NCBI GenBank assembly: GCA_019509785.1
Contig: JAEKLQ010000054.1
Span: 1 to 64,000, forward strand
DNA: 64,000 nt
Reading direction: 5' to 3'
Source: Fibrobacterota bacterium
GTDB lineage: Bacteria > Fibrobacterota > Fibrobacteria > UBA11236
Shown here piece by piece: positions 26,215 through 35,184 of this stretch. Made by a program: the position numbers and the translations under genes. The notes beneath the pieces were generated by a model. That model saw only the letters and a list, made by a program, of their open reading frames with translations, ran no database searches and was not told the DNA's origin. Within the stretch, counting starts at the first letter, position 1, and the number at the start of each line of letters is the position of its first letter.

Positions 26215-26421
26215 TCAGGTCTTCGGCTTGTCCTGGGTGTCCGGATTCGCGAGGGGTTTGACTTCGGCCTTGGCTTCTTCTTCGCCGGCCATGGAGGATT
26301 TGAAATCGCGGATGCCTTTGCCGAGGCCCTTGGCGATTTCTGGGATCTTCTTCCCGCCGAAAAGCAGGATGACGATCAGGAAAATGATGAGAAGTTCCAT
26401 GGGACCAAGTCGACCGAACAT
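26215..26421 (-). CDS. tatA: Sec-independent translocase TatA/TatE subunit
   Basis: Pore-forming small subunit of the Tat system. 68 residues from ATG 26421, which follows a GGAGG site (GGAGGTTACA before ATG). One membrane helix (PMELLIIFLIVILLF), the FGGKKIPEIAKGLGKGI hinge and amphipathic helix, then a charged tail. The open frame upstream to 26484 is not part of the family. First gene of tatA-tatC-tatB/5-FCL-carA. Confidence 0.95.
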   Translation of the reverse strand: MFGRLGPMELLIIFLIVILLFGGKKIPEIAKGLGKGIRDFKSSMAGEEEAKAEVKPLANPDTQDKPKT

Positions 26422-26533
26422 TGTAACCTCCGGGTGACCCGCAGAGCGGCGCCTACGGAAGTATACTAAATGCCCGCCAGGCATGTCTGCCAGGGGAATC
26501 CGGCGCCAAAATGCCGTCGGGGGATTTTGGCAA

Positions 26534-26612
26534 ATTAGCGGCGAGCAACCGCTAATGGTTTACCGAATCGCCATCGGAGTTAATCGCATGAACTCCGATG
26601 GGTCCCTTTTTT
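26534..26612. terminator. Two adjacent hairpins, probable bidirectional terminator after rnd
   Basis: Hairpin 1: ATTAGCGG with CCGCTAAT (8 bp, 26534-26556). Hairpin 2: CCATCGGAGTT with AACTCCGATGG (11 bp, 26571-26601), followed on the plus strand by GTCCC and six T (26607-26612), which reach into the rnd stop codon. For the minus-strand rnd transcript, hairpin 1 follows hairpin 2 and is trailed by TTTG. The pair separates rnd from the tat operon. Confidence 0.65.
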
Positions 26613-27864
26613 AATCCGGCTTCGCGTCCTCGGGCTTGAGCCAGGGTTCCAAAAGCAAATCCTCCTGCCATTTCATCCATTTCGCGGCGGCGATCATTTT
26701 CGGCCGGGAGGTGCAGCCGGTCAGGGCCACGGCGGTCAGGGTGGACTTGGTGGCGAGCAGGGAGGGATCCATTTGCAATTCGGCGGCGATCCTGTCCCGC
26801 ACTTCCTTCAAGCGTCCGAGCACGGCCGAACTCGGGCTGACTACGGGCTTGCGCGGCGGGCGCAGGGGTTGCGGCCACGCGGCTTCGGGCGAATCCAAGG
26901 CCTGCCGGAAGGCATCCAGGAAGCCGGCCTTGATCTCCGGATTGAGGCGCGAGGGGAGGGAGGGTACCTGCTCCGGTTCCCCCGAGGGCGGCACGGCCAT
27001 CGCGAAGCGGAGCAAGATATCCGACGGCAGGATTTTATAACTGGGCAGATCGGTTTTCTGCGCGATGAAGTCGCGATACTTCCATAGCGACTGCAGGGCC
27101 GCCAATTGCCGGGGATAAAGCTTGGAAGAGCCGTCGATCCGCCACGTGTTCTCCAGATCCACTTCCTTCGATTTGGCCGTGGCCTTCACCAGTTCGCGGC
27201 AGGTTTCCACGTGCCAATCCAAGCGCTGCTTCGCCGTTAGCTCATCGGTGAGCGCTTGATGCAGGCCCGGGAGGAAGAAGGTGTCCTGGGCGCCGTACTG
27301 GAGCATAAGCGGCGGCAACGGGCGCTGCGACCAATCCGCTTTTTGCTGATCCTTCTTCAGCGTGACGCCGAAGAAGGCATGTACCAAGGCCGCCAGACCG
27401 AAAGCGGGCTTGCCCAACAATTGCGCCGCCAACATGGTATCGAAAATCCTGTAGGGGCGGAAGCCATGCTGCTGGTAGAGCATGCGCAAATCGTAATCGG
27501 CGCCGTGAAGGACGAGGATCTTTTCCGAGAGCGCCGCGAGGAACCCGTCCAGCTTAATGTCCCCATTCAGCGGATCCACCAGATAGCAGGTCTCGCCGAC
27601 CAGGATCTGGATGAGGCAGATCTTGGCGAAATAGTGGTGCATGCTGTCGGCTTCGAGGTCGAGGTATACCGTCTCGACTCCGCGCATGGCCTTGATCAGT
27701 TTGCCTAGGCCCACGTCGGTATCGACGTATTCGATGGGAAAGCTGGGTTGGGCGAGGAGGTTGGGTTCGGTCAATGGATGCAGCGCTTTGCGGAAAGGGG
27801 AGGGCGGAAGATATATCTCGCCGACGGATAAGGGGTTATGTGATTTTCCATGATTCGGCTTCAA
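26611..27864 (-). CDS. rnd: Ribonuclease D-like 3'-5' exonuclease with HRDC domain
   Basis: DEDDy-type exonuclease acting on tRNA 3' ends or other structured RNAs. 417 residues, somewhat longer than E. coli RNase D (about 375), mostly because of an N-terminal ~40-residue extension. Catalytic acids: Asp69 and Glu71 (YLDLEAD), Asp125 (HGADYDLRM), and the Tyr190/Asp194 pair of Exo III (YGAQD). An HRDC domain follows (about 245-320, LAALQSLWKYRDFIAQK), with a second HRDC-like helical block near the C-terminus. TTG 27864 is the furthest in-frame start; a later TTG (27774) would give a protein closer to usual length. Confidence 0.9.
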   Translation of the reverse strand: MKPNHGKSHNPLSVGEIYLPPSPFRKALHPLTEPNLLAQPSFPIEYVDTDVGLGKLIKAMRGVETVYLDLEADSMHHYFAKICLIQILVGETCYLVDPLNGDIKLDGFLAALSEKILVLHGADYDLRMLYQQHGFRPYRIFDTMLAAQLLGKPAFGLAALVHAFFGVTLKKDQQKADWSQRPLPPLMLQYGAQDTFFLPGLHQALTDELTAKQRLDWHVETCRELVKATAKSKEVDLENTWRIDGSSKLYPRQLAALQSLWKYRDFIAQKTDLPSYKILPSDILLRFAMAVPPSGEPEQVPSLPSRLNPEIKAGFLDAFRQALDSPEAAWPQPLRPPRKPVVSPSSAVLGRLKEVRDRIAAELQMDPSLLATKSTLTAVALTGCTSRPKMIAAAKWMKWQEDLLLEPWLKPEDAKPD

Positions 27865-27878
27865 ACATGAAATTAGAA

Positions 27879-27893
27879 AAAAGTGCTACTTTT
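27879..27893. promoter_or_regulatory. Short palindrome between rnd and trpS
   Basis: AAAAGT-GCT-ACTTTT, a 6-bp inverted repeat around three bases, sits in the 93-bp divergent gap between rnd and trpS. It could be an operator or a small hairpin; nothing else identifies its role. Confidence 0.3.
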
Positions 27894-27957
27894 GGGTTCT
27901 CGCGAAATGGCGATGGCGCCGATGGGCGCGGATTCGCTCGGCAAACAAAGGGTACTC

Positions 27958-28959
27958 ATGGCTTTACGGGCTTTAACGGGCATCAAACCTACGGGAGAAC
28001 CCCATGTGGGCAATTGGCTGGGAGCCATCAAACCCGCCCTGGCTTTGGCTTCCACATACGAAACCTATTACTTCATCGCCGATTACCATGCGCTCAACGC
28101 CGTCTACGATCCGGAAGCCTTGCGCAAGCATACCTACTCCATCGCCGCGACCTATCTGGCCTTCGGACTTGATCCGGAGAAATCGGTCTTTTACCGTCAA
28201 AGCGAGATTCCGGAGGTCTTCGAACTGTCCTGGATCCTGGCCTGCTTCGCGGGCAAGGGGCTGATGAACCGGGCGCATTCGTACAAGGACGCGGTTGCCA
28301 AGAACGTCGACGCCCAAAAGGATCCGGATCATAACATCAACATGGGCTTGTATACCTACCCCATCCTGATGGCCGCCGATATCCTGATTTTCTCCGCCCA
28401 TGTGGTGCCCGTGGGCGCCGATCAGAAGCAACACGTGGAAATCGCCCGCGACATCGCCGAGCGCATCAACCACAATTACGAGTCGGAACTGTTCACCTTG
28501 CCCCAGCCGAAAATCGAAGAGCAGGTGAAAACCATCGTCGGGCTGGACGGACGCAAGATGAGCAAGAGCTACGGGAACACCATCCCGCTCTTCCTCGAGG
28601 AGAAGGCGCTGCAGAAGCGCATCAATCAGATCGTCACCAATAGCCAAGAGCCCACGGAGCCGAAAGATCCGGAGCAAAGCCATATCTTCGCGCTGCATCG
28701 GCTGTTGCTTTCCGATTCCGAAACCCAGGCCCTACGCGCTAAATACCAGGCCGGGGGCATGGGCTGGGGCCAGGCCAAGAAGGATTATTTCGAAGCCTTG
28801 AACGCCCAGCTCAAGGGCCCGCGCGAGGAATACCGCCGCTGGATGGCGGATCCCGCCGCCCTGCAGGCCGTGCTGGCGAAAGGCCGGGACCGGGCCCGCG
28901 CCGCGGCTTCGGTATTTTTGGATCGTATTAGATCTACCATCGGCATCGCGCCGCGCTGA
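27958..28959 (+). CDS. trpS: Tryptophanyl-tRNA synthetase
   Basis: Charges tRNA-Trp. 333 residues from ATG 27958 (AAAGGG upstream), normal for bacterial TrpRS. Class I signatures: TGIKPTGEPHVGNWLGAI in place of HIGH, and KMSKSYGN. The tryptophan pocket region is YYFIADYHAL, and the GADQKQHVE block is typical. The frame stays open to 27883, but the extra 25 residues lack similarity. No leader terminator or T-box is visible in the 93-bp upstream gap. Confidence 0.97.
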   Translation: MALRALTGIKPTGEPHVGNWLGAIKPALALASTYETYYFIADYHALNAVYDPEALRKHTYSIAATYLAFGLDPEKSVFYRQSEIPEVFELSWILACFAGKGLMNRAHSYKDAVAKNVDAQKDPDHNINMGLYTYPILMAADILIFSAHVVPVGADQKQHVEIARDIAERINHNYESELFTLPQPKIEEQVKTIVGLDGRKMSKSYGNTIPLFLEEKALQKRINQIVTNSQEPTEPKDPEQSHIFALHRLLLSDSETQALRAKYQAGGMGWGQAKKDYFEALNAQLKGPREEYRRWMADPAALQAVLAKGRDRARAAASVFLDRIRSTIGIAPR

Positions 28960-28992
28960 CGCGGCCGGTTGCCTCGAGCTTGGAGGATTCCC

Positions 28993-29607
28993 ATGAGTTT
29001 CGTGCTACCTACCGGCGCCCATGCGCCCGCATTCGATCTGCCCGGCTCCGATGGACGCCGCCATGGCTTTCCGGACATCCAGGGCCGCAACGGCGCCTTG
29101 ATATTCTTCACCTGCAACCACTGCCCGTACGTGGTCGGCAGCGAAGACCGCATGAAGGCGCTCTTCGATCGCATCCAGCCCATGGGGATTTCCATGGTGG
29201 CCGTCCATTCCAACGAAACCAAGGATCATCCTAGCGACAGCTGGGACGCCGTCCTGATCCGGATGCGGGAAAAGGGATTCCGTTGGCTGTCCCTCCACGA
29301 TGAGGAACAACTGGTGGCCAAGGCCTTCGGGGCCGAGCGCACCCCGCATTATTTCCTATTCGGCAAGGACGGGCGGCTCGCGTATTCGGGCCGGCAGGAC
29401 AACAGCCCGCGGGACGCCTCCAAGGCGGAGACCCATGAACTCGACGATGCCATCGCGGACATGCTGGCCGGACGTCCCATCGCCGTGGAACGCACCGATG
29501 CCATCGGTTGCAACATCAAATGGTGGGACAAGGAAAAGCATTGGATGCCGGGCGATGCCTGCGACTTGGATTACTTGTACCAGCGCGGGACGGCCGATAA
29601 GGCCTGA
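28993..29607 (+). CDS. Thioredoxin-like (AhpC/TSA-type) protein with CNHC motif
   Basis: 204 residues from ATG 28993, preceded by TTGGAGGA. Thioredoxin fold: APAFDLPGSDG near the N-terminus, the redox site FFTCNHCPYV (CxxC, about residues 37-40) and TPHYFLFGKDGRLAYSGR with the cis-proline. The C-terminal part (IGCNIKWWDKE) is typical of a widespread bacterial subgroup annotated as thioredoxin family/peroxiredoxin-like. No signal peptide, so probably cytoplasmic. Substrate unknown. Lies 33 bp after trpS and 32 bp before the radical SAM gene. Confidence 0.88.
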   Translation: MSFVLPTGAHAPAFDLPGSDGRRHGFPDIQGRNGALIFFTCNHCPYVVGSEDRMKALFDRIQPMGISMVAVHSNETKDHPSDSWDAVLIRMREKGFRWLSLHDEEQLVAKAFGAERTPHYFLFGKDGRLAYSGRQDNSPRDASKAETHELDDAIADMLAGRPIAVERTDAIGCNIKWWDKEKHWMPGDACDLDYLYQRGTADKA

Positions 29608-29639
29608 CAAGTCCGCCCTTGGGCGGCGGAGAGCGGAAC

Positions 29640-30722
29640 ATGCCGGAGCGCAAGCATCCTTATCGCGTCCGCATGGAAGCGAACCCGGAAAACCGGTTCG
29701 AATCCATGCGGGTGGAGTGGGAGGACGGGGTCGAACTGCCCCAGGCGCTGCGCATCCATAAGGAAATCGCCCGCAGCATCGTCTCCGAAAACGACAGCCC
29801 CGACATCCCCTTCCGCTACAGCGTGAATCCCTACCGGGGTTGCGCTCATGCCTGCGCCTACTGCTATGCCCGACCGAGCCATGAGTACCTGGGGCTCGGG
29901 GCCGGCACCGATTTCGATACGCAGATCTACGCCAAGATCAACGCGGCGGAGCTGCTTCGGAAGAAGCTGGCTTCCGGGAATTGGGAGCGGGAGCCCATAA
30001 CCTTCTCCGGCGTTACCGACTGTTATCAACCGGCCGAAAGCCAACTCAAGTTGACCCGCGCTTGCCTGGAGGTCTGCCTGGAATTCCGGCAGCCGGTCTC
30101 GCTCATCACCAAATCGACCTTGGTGCTGCGCGATTTGGATCTGCTAACCGAGCTTAGCAAGGCCGCCGGGGTGGGCGTGGTATTGTCCATCCCGTTCGCC
30201 GATGACGCCACGGCGCGCCTGGTCGAGCCCTTCGCGGCGCCGCCCTCCCTCCGATTCAAGGCATTGGAAAAAATGAGCTCAGCCGGCCTGCGCACCGGCA
30301 TCTCCCTGGGGCCCATCATTCCGGGCCTCAACGATAGCGATATCCCGGCCTTGCTGGCGCGGGCCAAGGCGGCGGGAGCCGCATTCGCTTTCTACGTCAT
30401 GCTGCGGCTTCCGGGGGCGACCCGGGAAGTGTTCCTGGAGCGCATCCGCGAGAAGCTGCCGGAGCGCGCGGGCAAAATCGAGCATCACGTACGCGAAGTG
30501 CGCGGTGGCGGGCTTTATGATACGGAATGGGGCGCGCGCATGTCGGGGACGGGGAACATGGCCGACATGGTCGACAAGCTTTTCCGCATCCACGCGCGTA
30601 AATGCGGTTTGGAGGCGGGTGAGTCGTTGGAACGCCTGAAGCTCCCCGCGGCGCCGCAGGCGCCCACGATACTTAAATCCCCCAAGGCCGGGTCCGCCCA
30701 ATTGGATCTGTTCTCCGCTTGA
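29640..30722 (+). CDS. Radical SAM protein of the SPL-like, PA0069/Rv2578c type
   Basis: 360 residues from ATG 29640. The Fe-S cluster motif is NPYRGCAHACAYCYARPSHEYLG (CxxxCxxC), in the arrangement shared with spore photoproduct lyase-like proteins. Further family features are FSGVTDCYQPAE, LITKSTLVLRDLDLL and GPIIPGLND. It carries a C-terminal tail ending QLDLFSA. The reaction of this subfamily is not established to my knowledge; DNA repair or nucleic acid modification is only suggested by relatedness to SPL. The VOC gene follows 22 bp downstream. Confidence 0.88.
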   Translation: MPERKHPYRVRMEANPENRFESMRVEWEDGVELPQALRIHKEIARSIVSENDSPDIPFRYSVNPYRGCAHACAYCYARPSHEYLGLGAGTDFDTQIYAKINAAELLRKKLASGNWEREPITFSGVTDCYQPAESQLKLTRACLEVCLEFRQPVSLITKSTLVLRDLDLLTELSKAAGVGVVLSIPFADDATARLVEPFAAPPSLRFKALEKMSSAGLRTGISLGPIIPGLNDSDIPALLARAKAAGAAFAFYVMLRLPGATREVFLERIREKLPERAGKIEHHVREVRGGGLYDTEWGARMSGTGNMADMVDKLFRIHARKCGLEAGESLERLKLPAAPQAPTILKSPKAGSAQLDLFSA

Positions 30723-30744
30723 AACCTCATCCGCCAAGGCCCCC

Positions 30745-31122
30745 ATGCTGAAGAATTCCAAGGTCATTTCCTTCATCGCCACCGCTAGGTCCCAAGACGC
30801 CAAAGCCTTCTATAAGGACGTGTTGCGGCTGCCGCTGCGCTCCGAGGACAAATTCGCCATCGTCTTCGATCTCGGCCAGGGTACCTTGCGGGTTACTCCC
30901 GTCGAGGCGCTGGTACCCGCGCCTTTCACGGTATTGGGATGGGAAGTGGACGATATCCGGAAAGAAGCCAAGGTACTGAACGAGTTCGGAGTGGTCTTCG
31001 AGAAATTCCCCGGCTTGGTACAAGACAAGGCGGGCGTATGGTCGGCTCCGGGCGGGGCCAAGGTGGCTTGGTTCAAGGATCCGGATGGCAACATCCTTTC
31101 CCTGACCCAGCCCGCCGGTTAG
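30745..31122 (+). CDS. VOC (glyoxalase/bleomycin-resistance) family protein
   Basis: 125 residues, one vicinal-oxygen-chelate unit. It starts VISFIATARSQDAKAFYKDVLRLPL, has the central VEALVPAPFTVLGWEVDDI and ends with KVAWFKDPDGNILSL, the usual last strand. A metal-binding Glu/His set is not obvious (no His at the first-strand position), so it may bind rather than turn over a ligand. Its stop overlaps the convergent methyltransferase stop by 4 bp. Confidence 0.85.
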   Translation: MLKNSKVISFIATARSQDAKAFYKDVLRLPLRSEDKFAIVFDLGQGTLRVTPVEALVPAPFTVLGWEVDDIRKEAKVLNEFGVVFEKFPGLVQDKAGVWSAPGGAKVAWFKDPDGNILSLTQPAG

Positions 31123-32063
31123 GACGGGCCGGGCGGCTTACGGAAGCAGTAAGCGCGGTATTCCCACAGGCCCTTGCGGAAGGTCAGGTACTGGTAATAG
31201 GTAGCGTAGGCGTTACCCAACTTCTCGAGGCTGGTTAGCTTCAAGCGGGCCAGCGCCCAGCGGACGGGGATGAAGAGCAGGCCGAAGCGGAAGATGGCGC
31301 GCGCATGGGGCATGACGTCGCGGGATATGTCCTCCGAATGCGCGACGGAGAACCCGGCATCCTTGGCCCAAGTCTCGATTTCGGGAGCGGTGCATAGATG
31401 GGGAACGGCCCATCCCGCCAGGAAGGCGGCATAAGACTTCGCCATGGCCCGGTTTTGAGGGGCTTGCGTCCGGAAGCCGTCCGCGATCACCAAGCGGCCT
31501 CCCGGCTTGAGAAGACCGAACATCCCGGCGATCCAGGCCCGCTTGTCCACCGCATGATCGAAGGATTCCAGCGCCCATATCGCGTCGAAGGACCCGGGCC
31601 TGAACGCGGGGGAATGGAAATCGTTGGCGGCGAAGCGCGCTTTCCCGGATCCGGAAGACGGGACGCCTTTGGCCGCGAACCCCCGGGCCAACCGGGCCTG
31701 GGCCTCCATCAAGGTAATCCCCGTGCAATCCAACCCCAGTTCCCGCGCCAGGAAGATGGAGGAGCCGCCCACTCCGCAGCCGGCATCCAGCAATCGTTCC
31801 CCGGCGTTCAGGCCCGCCAATCCGGCCAGATAGCGGACCATGTGCTCGGTCGGGTTGCCGCCGCGGGGCAAATCCCGATCGAATCCGTAGTGCATATGAT
31901 GATGCCAATCGGCCTGGTAATACTTGAGGTAGTCCTCGGTGGCGGCGGCGTAATAGCGGCGCACCCGATCTTTAAGGGCTCGTTCGTTGAGAGGTTGCTT
32001 GTCCAACCCCCGCTCCTCAACGGCGGAAGACGTCGCATCGGTCATTGCGCCTGGATCAGGCAT
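31119..32063 (-). CDS. SAM-dependent methyltransferase, tocopherol/cyclopropane-synthase-like group
   Basis: 314 residues. Motif I is RLLDAGCGVGGSSIFLA (about residue 92), with ITLMEAQARLARGFA as the ribose-binding strand and FDAIWALESFDHAVDK and LKPGGRLVIADGF as motifs II/III. Before these, HYGFDRDLPRGGNPTEHMVRYL resembles the N-terminal region of gamma-tocopherol and SAM-dependent small-molecule methyltransferases. ATG 32063 has GGAAGGG 7 bp upstream and overlaps the aminotransferase stop by 8 bp. The substrate is unknown. Confidence 0.85.
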   Translation of the reverse strand: MPDPGAMTDATSSAVEERGLDKQPLNERALKDRVRRYYAAATEDYLKYYQADWHHHMHYGFDRDLPRGGNPTEHMVRYLAGLAGLNAGERLLDAGCGVGGSSIFLARELGLDCTGITLMEAQARLARGFAAKGVPSSGSGKARFAANDFHSPAFRPGSFDAIWALESFDHAVDKRAWIAGMFGLLKPGGRLVIADGFRTQAPQNRAMAKSYAAFLAGWAVPHLCTAPEIETWAKDAGFSVAHSEDISRDVMPHARAIFRFGLLFIPVRWALARLKLTSLEKLGNAYATYYQYLTFRKGLWEYRAYCFRKPPGPS

Positions 32064-33249
32064 GCGTATGCCCTTCCGCCGCCGCGGCGATGCGCGCCAG
32101 CCCTTCCCGGAAAGCCGTCTCCGGAGTCAACAAGCTTGCGACCAGGGGCCATTCCCTTCCCAATCCGAATAATGCGCCCGGATGGGTATGCACATGGAAG
32201 CGTCGCAGCAGGTCGAGGGCGAAGGCCTCCGAGTCCAATGGGGTACCGACGTGTAGCAAAAGGTACCAGCCTGCCTGGGGATGGTTCGCGCTGTAAAGTT
32301 GGGTACGGGAACCTACCGTCCATTCCCAGGAAGCCTTGAGGTTCGACCGCAAGCGTTGGGCGATCGCGGACTGGATGGGCCGCGCGAGGGCGAGCAGATC
32401 CCTGGCCGCGGCTTGCACCGGCGTATTCACGGAGAGGAAGGAGTCGGCGATGAACTCCAGGCGCTCCAGGGCGGCGTTCACGAGTTCGCGTTTGCCCGCC
32501 GCGTGGATCCAGCCCAGCTTCATTTGCGGCAGGCCGAGCATTTTGGAGAACCCGTTCAAGGTGAAGACCAGGGGTCCTTCCGATTCCAGCGGCAGGAAAA
32601 CCGCGTCATCGGCCAGCACGTAGTCGCAGAACACTTCGTCGACGATCAGGGCCAGCCCGTATTCATCGGCCAGCGCGAGATAGGCTGCCAGGGCCCTGGC
32701 ATCCAGAACATGCCCGGTGGGATTGTTGGGATTCACCAGGATGAGGGCCTTGGTCCGGGTGGAGATCAGATTGCGCAGCCTATCGAAATCGGGTTCCCAA
32801 TAACCGCTCCGACCGGGATTGGGGGAAAGGGGATACCGCATAAGGGATATCCTCTCCAAATCGGCGAGGTCATCGAAGAGAGGGTAACTGGGCGAAGGCA
32901 CCAGCACTTCGTCGCCGGGCTCGCAGAGCAATTTGAATAGCCAGCCATATGCTTCCGAAGTGCTCGCCGTCAGGACCAAGCGGTCGGGATCGCAGGGCCG
33001 TCCCCGGCCGTGGAGGTACTTGGCCACCGCATGGCGCGCCTCCGGCATCCCCCGCGGATTAGGATGGTATTCCATAACCTCGGGCCGGGACAGGAGCGCG
33101 GGAATCCCGGGAGGATAATGGATGCCGGCTACGGTAGGATTGGAAAGGGTGAGATCAAGCAGGCCGATTCCGGCGGCCTCCAGGCCCAGTTTGGCTTCCC
33201 AATGGGGATTGAGCCCGCCCGGGTCGGCCGAGAACCTGCCTGAGAACAT
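32056..33249 (-). CDS. PLP-dependent aminotransferase, class I/II
   Basis: 397 residues, fold-type I. Features: LSNPTVAGIHYPPG, ASTSEAYGWLFKLLCEPGDEVLVPSPSYPLF, LILVNPNNPTGHV, the PLP-phosphate and Asp region LIVDEVFCDY, the Schiff-base lysine in NGFSKMLGLPQMKLGW, and the terminal region with HTHPGALFG. It resembles aspartate/alanine-type enzymes, but the amino donor cannot be told. It begins 6 bp after metF and overlaps the methyltransferase, forming a three-gene minus-strand unit. Confidence 0.88.
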   Translation of the reverse strand: MFSGRFSADPGGLNPHWEAKLGLEAAGIGLLDLTLSNPTVAGIHYPPGIPALLSRPEVMEYHPNPRGMPEARHAVAKYLHGRGRPCDPDRLVLTASTSEAYGWLFKLLCEPGDEVLVPSPSYPLFDDLADLERISLMRYPLSPNPGRSGYWEPDFDRLRNLISTRTKALILVNPNNPTGHVLDARALAAYLALADEYGLALIVDEVFCDYVLADDAVFLPLESEGPLVFTLNGFSKMLGLPQMKLGWIHAAGKRELVNAALERLEFIADSFLSVNTPVQAAARDLLALARPIQSAIAQRLRSNLKASWEWTVGSRTQLYSANHPQAGWYLLLHVGTPLDSEAFALDLLRRFHVHTHPGALFGLGREWPLVASLLTPETAFREGLARIAAAAEGHTHA

Positions 33250-33255
33250 GGCCGG

Positions 33256-34161
33256 TTAAACGCTCTTGGCGGACTTGGCCGTCGAGGCGACGGGAAAATA
33301 TCCCAGGCCGCGGAGGTTTTCGGTGATCCGCGCGGAGGAGTGGGACTGGTTGAGGGAATAGAGATGGATACCGGCGATGCCGTTACGCAGCAGATCGTCG
33401 CATTGCCGGGTCGCGAATTCCACCCCGCGCGCCTGGACGGCGGCCGCGTCTCCGGTTCCCAAATGGGATACCAGCGAGTCGGGAATCACGCAACCCGATA
33501 GCTCCCGGAAGCGCGTGATCTGCCCCAGGTTGAGAACCGGCATGATGCCGGCCACGAAAGGGAAGCGGACGCCCGCAGCCGCGCACTTATCCCGGAAGCG
33601 GTAGAAGTTTTCGTTATCGAAGAACATTTGGCTGATCGTGAATTGGGCCCCGTTGTCCTGCTTAAGCTTCAGGTAATCGATATCCGATTCCAGGCTGCCC
33701 GCTTCCACGTGCTTCTCGGGGTAGTGGGCGCAGGCGATGTTTAAGCCGAACCGGCCATTGATGAATCGGATCAGATCCGAGGCATGCGCGAAGCCGTCGG
33801 GATGGGGCTTGAAGGCGGCATCGCCTTTAGGCGGATCGCCGCGCAGGGCCAGGACGTTCCGGATGCCCGCCGTCTCTAGGGTGGCGAGGATGCCGGCCAA
33901 CTCCTCCCGGGAGTGGCCGACGCAAGTGAGATGCGCGACCGATTCGATGCCCAGTTCGTTTTGGATACGCCCGACCAGATCCACGGTCTTGGTGCGCGTG
34001 GAACCGCCTGCGCCATAGGTAACGGATATGTAGTCGGGGGCGAGCTTGGAGAGTTCGCCTAAGGTTCCGTATAAGGTGCCCCAGCCCGCGGGATTCTTGG
34101 GAGGGAAGAGTTCGTAGGAAAGCGTTGGGACGCCGGCGTGCAGTTTTTCGAGCAGGGCCAT
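33256..34161 (-). CDS. metF: 5,10-methylenetetrahydrofolate reductase
   Basis: Reduces methylene-THF to methyl-THF for methionine synthesis. 301 residues, a FAD-binding TIM barrel of normal length. Conserved blocks: TLSYELFPPKNPAGW (catalytic Glu), SVTYGAGGSTRTKTVDL, AHLTCVGHSREEL, NVLALRGDPPKGD and GAQFTISQMFFDNENFYRF. First gene of metF-aminotransferase-methyltransferase. The 162-bp gap upstream, shared with the divergent MauE/DoxX gene, shows no recognisable SAM or cobalamin riboswitch. Confidence 0.97.
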   Translation of the reverse strand: MALLEKLHAGVPTLSYELFPPKNPAGWGTLYGTLGELSKLAPDYISVTYGAGGSTRTKTVDLVGRIQNELGIESVAHLTCVGHSREELAGILATLETAGIRNVLALRGDPPKGDAAFKPHPDGFAHASDLIRFINGRFGLNIACAHYPEKHVEAGSLESDIDYLKLKQDNGAQFTISQMFFDNENFYRFRDKCAAAGVRFPFVAGIMPVLNLGQITRFRELSGCVIPDSLVSHLGTGDAAAVQARGVEFATRQCDDLLRNGIAGIHLYSLNQSHSSARITENLRGLGYFPVASTAKSAKSV

Positions 34162-34323
34162 ATGGGGTTGAATTCTAGCAATTCCGTGACGGCCGCGGCG
34201 CTTGCCTAGGCATATCCCTTCGGCTCGGAGATGCCGTTAGCACGTGTTCGATGAGGATGATACCAGAGACTCGTTCCCTCCCGAAAACGGAAATTGGATG
34301 CCTGATTTTGTACCTTCTAGCTC

Positions 34324-35037
34324 ATGAAAAAAGCGGTATTCGCGGGTGCGGTTCTCTTTTCCGGAGCCTTGGCGGCCATCAACAATCTCCTCAGCGGCCA
34401 CTCCGTCGCGTGGTTCGGTTCGCCCGAGGTGCTTCCCAAACCCGAAGGCTGGCCCACCCTGACGGTGGCCGAGGGCCTCAAGGCCGGGATCAAGGTGGCT
34501 TTACACGATTTCCGGGCGCATCAAGGCGCGATACTGGCAGGATTGGCCATCATATTAGTGGCCATGGTCTACCTGAACCGATCCCGTAAGGCGGGAGTAG
34601 GTCCCATGCTCCGGACGGTCCTGCGCTTGGGGCTCGGTAGCATGTTCTTGATAGCCGCTTACCCCAAGTTCTCCGACCCCAAAGGCTTCGCCACCTTGGT
34701 GGCGCAATACCAATTACTGCCTGCCTTCGCCGTCGATGCCTTCTCCATATGGCTGCCCGCTTTCGAGATCACGGTAGGCCTGGGGCTAATCCTCACTCTC
34801 TGGGAACAGGAATTCGCCCTCCTGATCGGCGTACTCTTGGTGATGTTCATCGTCGCTTTGGGGCAAGCGTTACTGCGCAATCTCGGCATCGCCTGCGGTT
34901 GCTTCGATATCGAGGGCGCCACGGACGCGGGGGAGTCCTGGTTCTCCCTGGTACGCGATCTGGTCCTGCTTCTACCGGTGGCCTGGATGATCCTAACGGG
35001 CGGCCGCCGCTACATCCATTGGGGCAGGAACCGCTAA
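34324..35037 (+). CDS. MauE/DoxX-like integral membrane protein
   Basis: 237 residues with about six hydrophobic segments. The C-terminal half is MauE/DoxX-like: LRLGLGSMFLIAAYPKFSDPKGF, then LPAFEITVGLGLIL and LRNLGIACGCFDIEG, the CxCFD element seen in MauE-like proteins linked to thiol or quinone redox chemistry. The N-terminal part (AGVLFSGALAAINNLLSGHSVAWFG) adds one helix. No ribosome site of note precedes ATG 34324. Partner and substrate are unknown. Confidence 0.8.
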   Translation: MKKAVFAGAVLFSGALAAINNLLSGHSVAWFGSPEVLPKPEGWPTLTVAEGLKAGIKVALHDFRAHQGAILAGLAIILVAMVYLNRSRKAGVGPMLRTVLRLGLGSMFLIAAYPKFSDPKGFATLVAQYQLLPAFAVDAFSIWLPAFEITVGLGLILTLWEQEFALLIGVLLVMFIVALGQALLRNLGIACGCFDIEGATDAGESWFSLVRDLVLLLPVAWMILTGGRRYIHWGRNR

Positions 35038-35184
35038 AGCCGGCGAACCTAGCGGGGCGGAACCCCCCGTTGCGATGCCCCCGGGCGGACGGGGAAAGCG
35101 CGCGACCGGCGGTATATTCCTACAAGGGCCCGCAGACTAGGGCGGGCGGGAATCCGGTTTATCGTTCCGCCGGGAGGATCCGAA

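Noticed and set aside
29690-29712. tRNA-like GGTTCGAATCC string
   Set aside because: It lies inside the radical SAM coding sequence and no acceptor or anticodon stem can be built around it.
34162-34323. Possible riboswitch between metF and the MauE/DoxX gene
   Set aside because: No SAM or cobalamin riboswitch core sequence or matching stem set was found in 162 bp.
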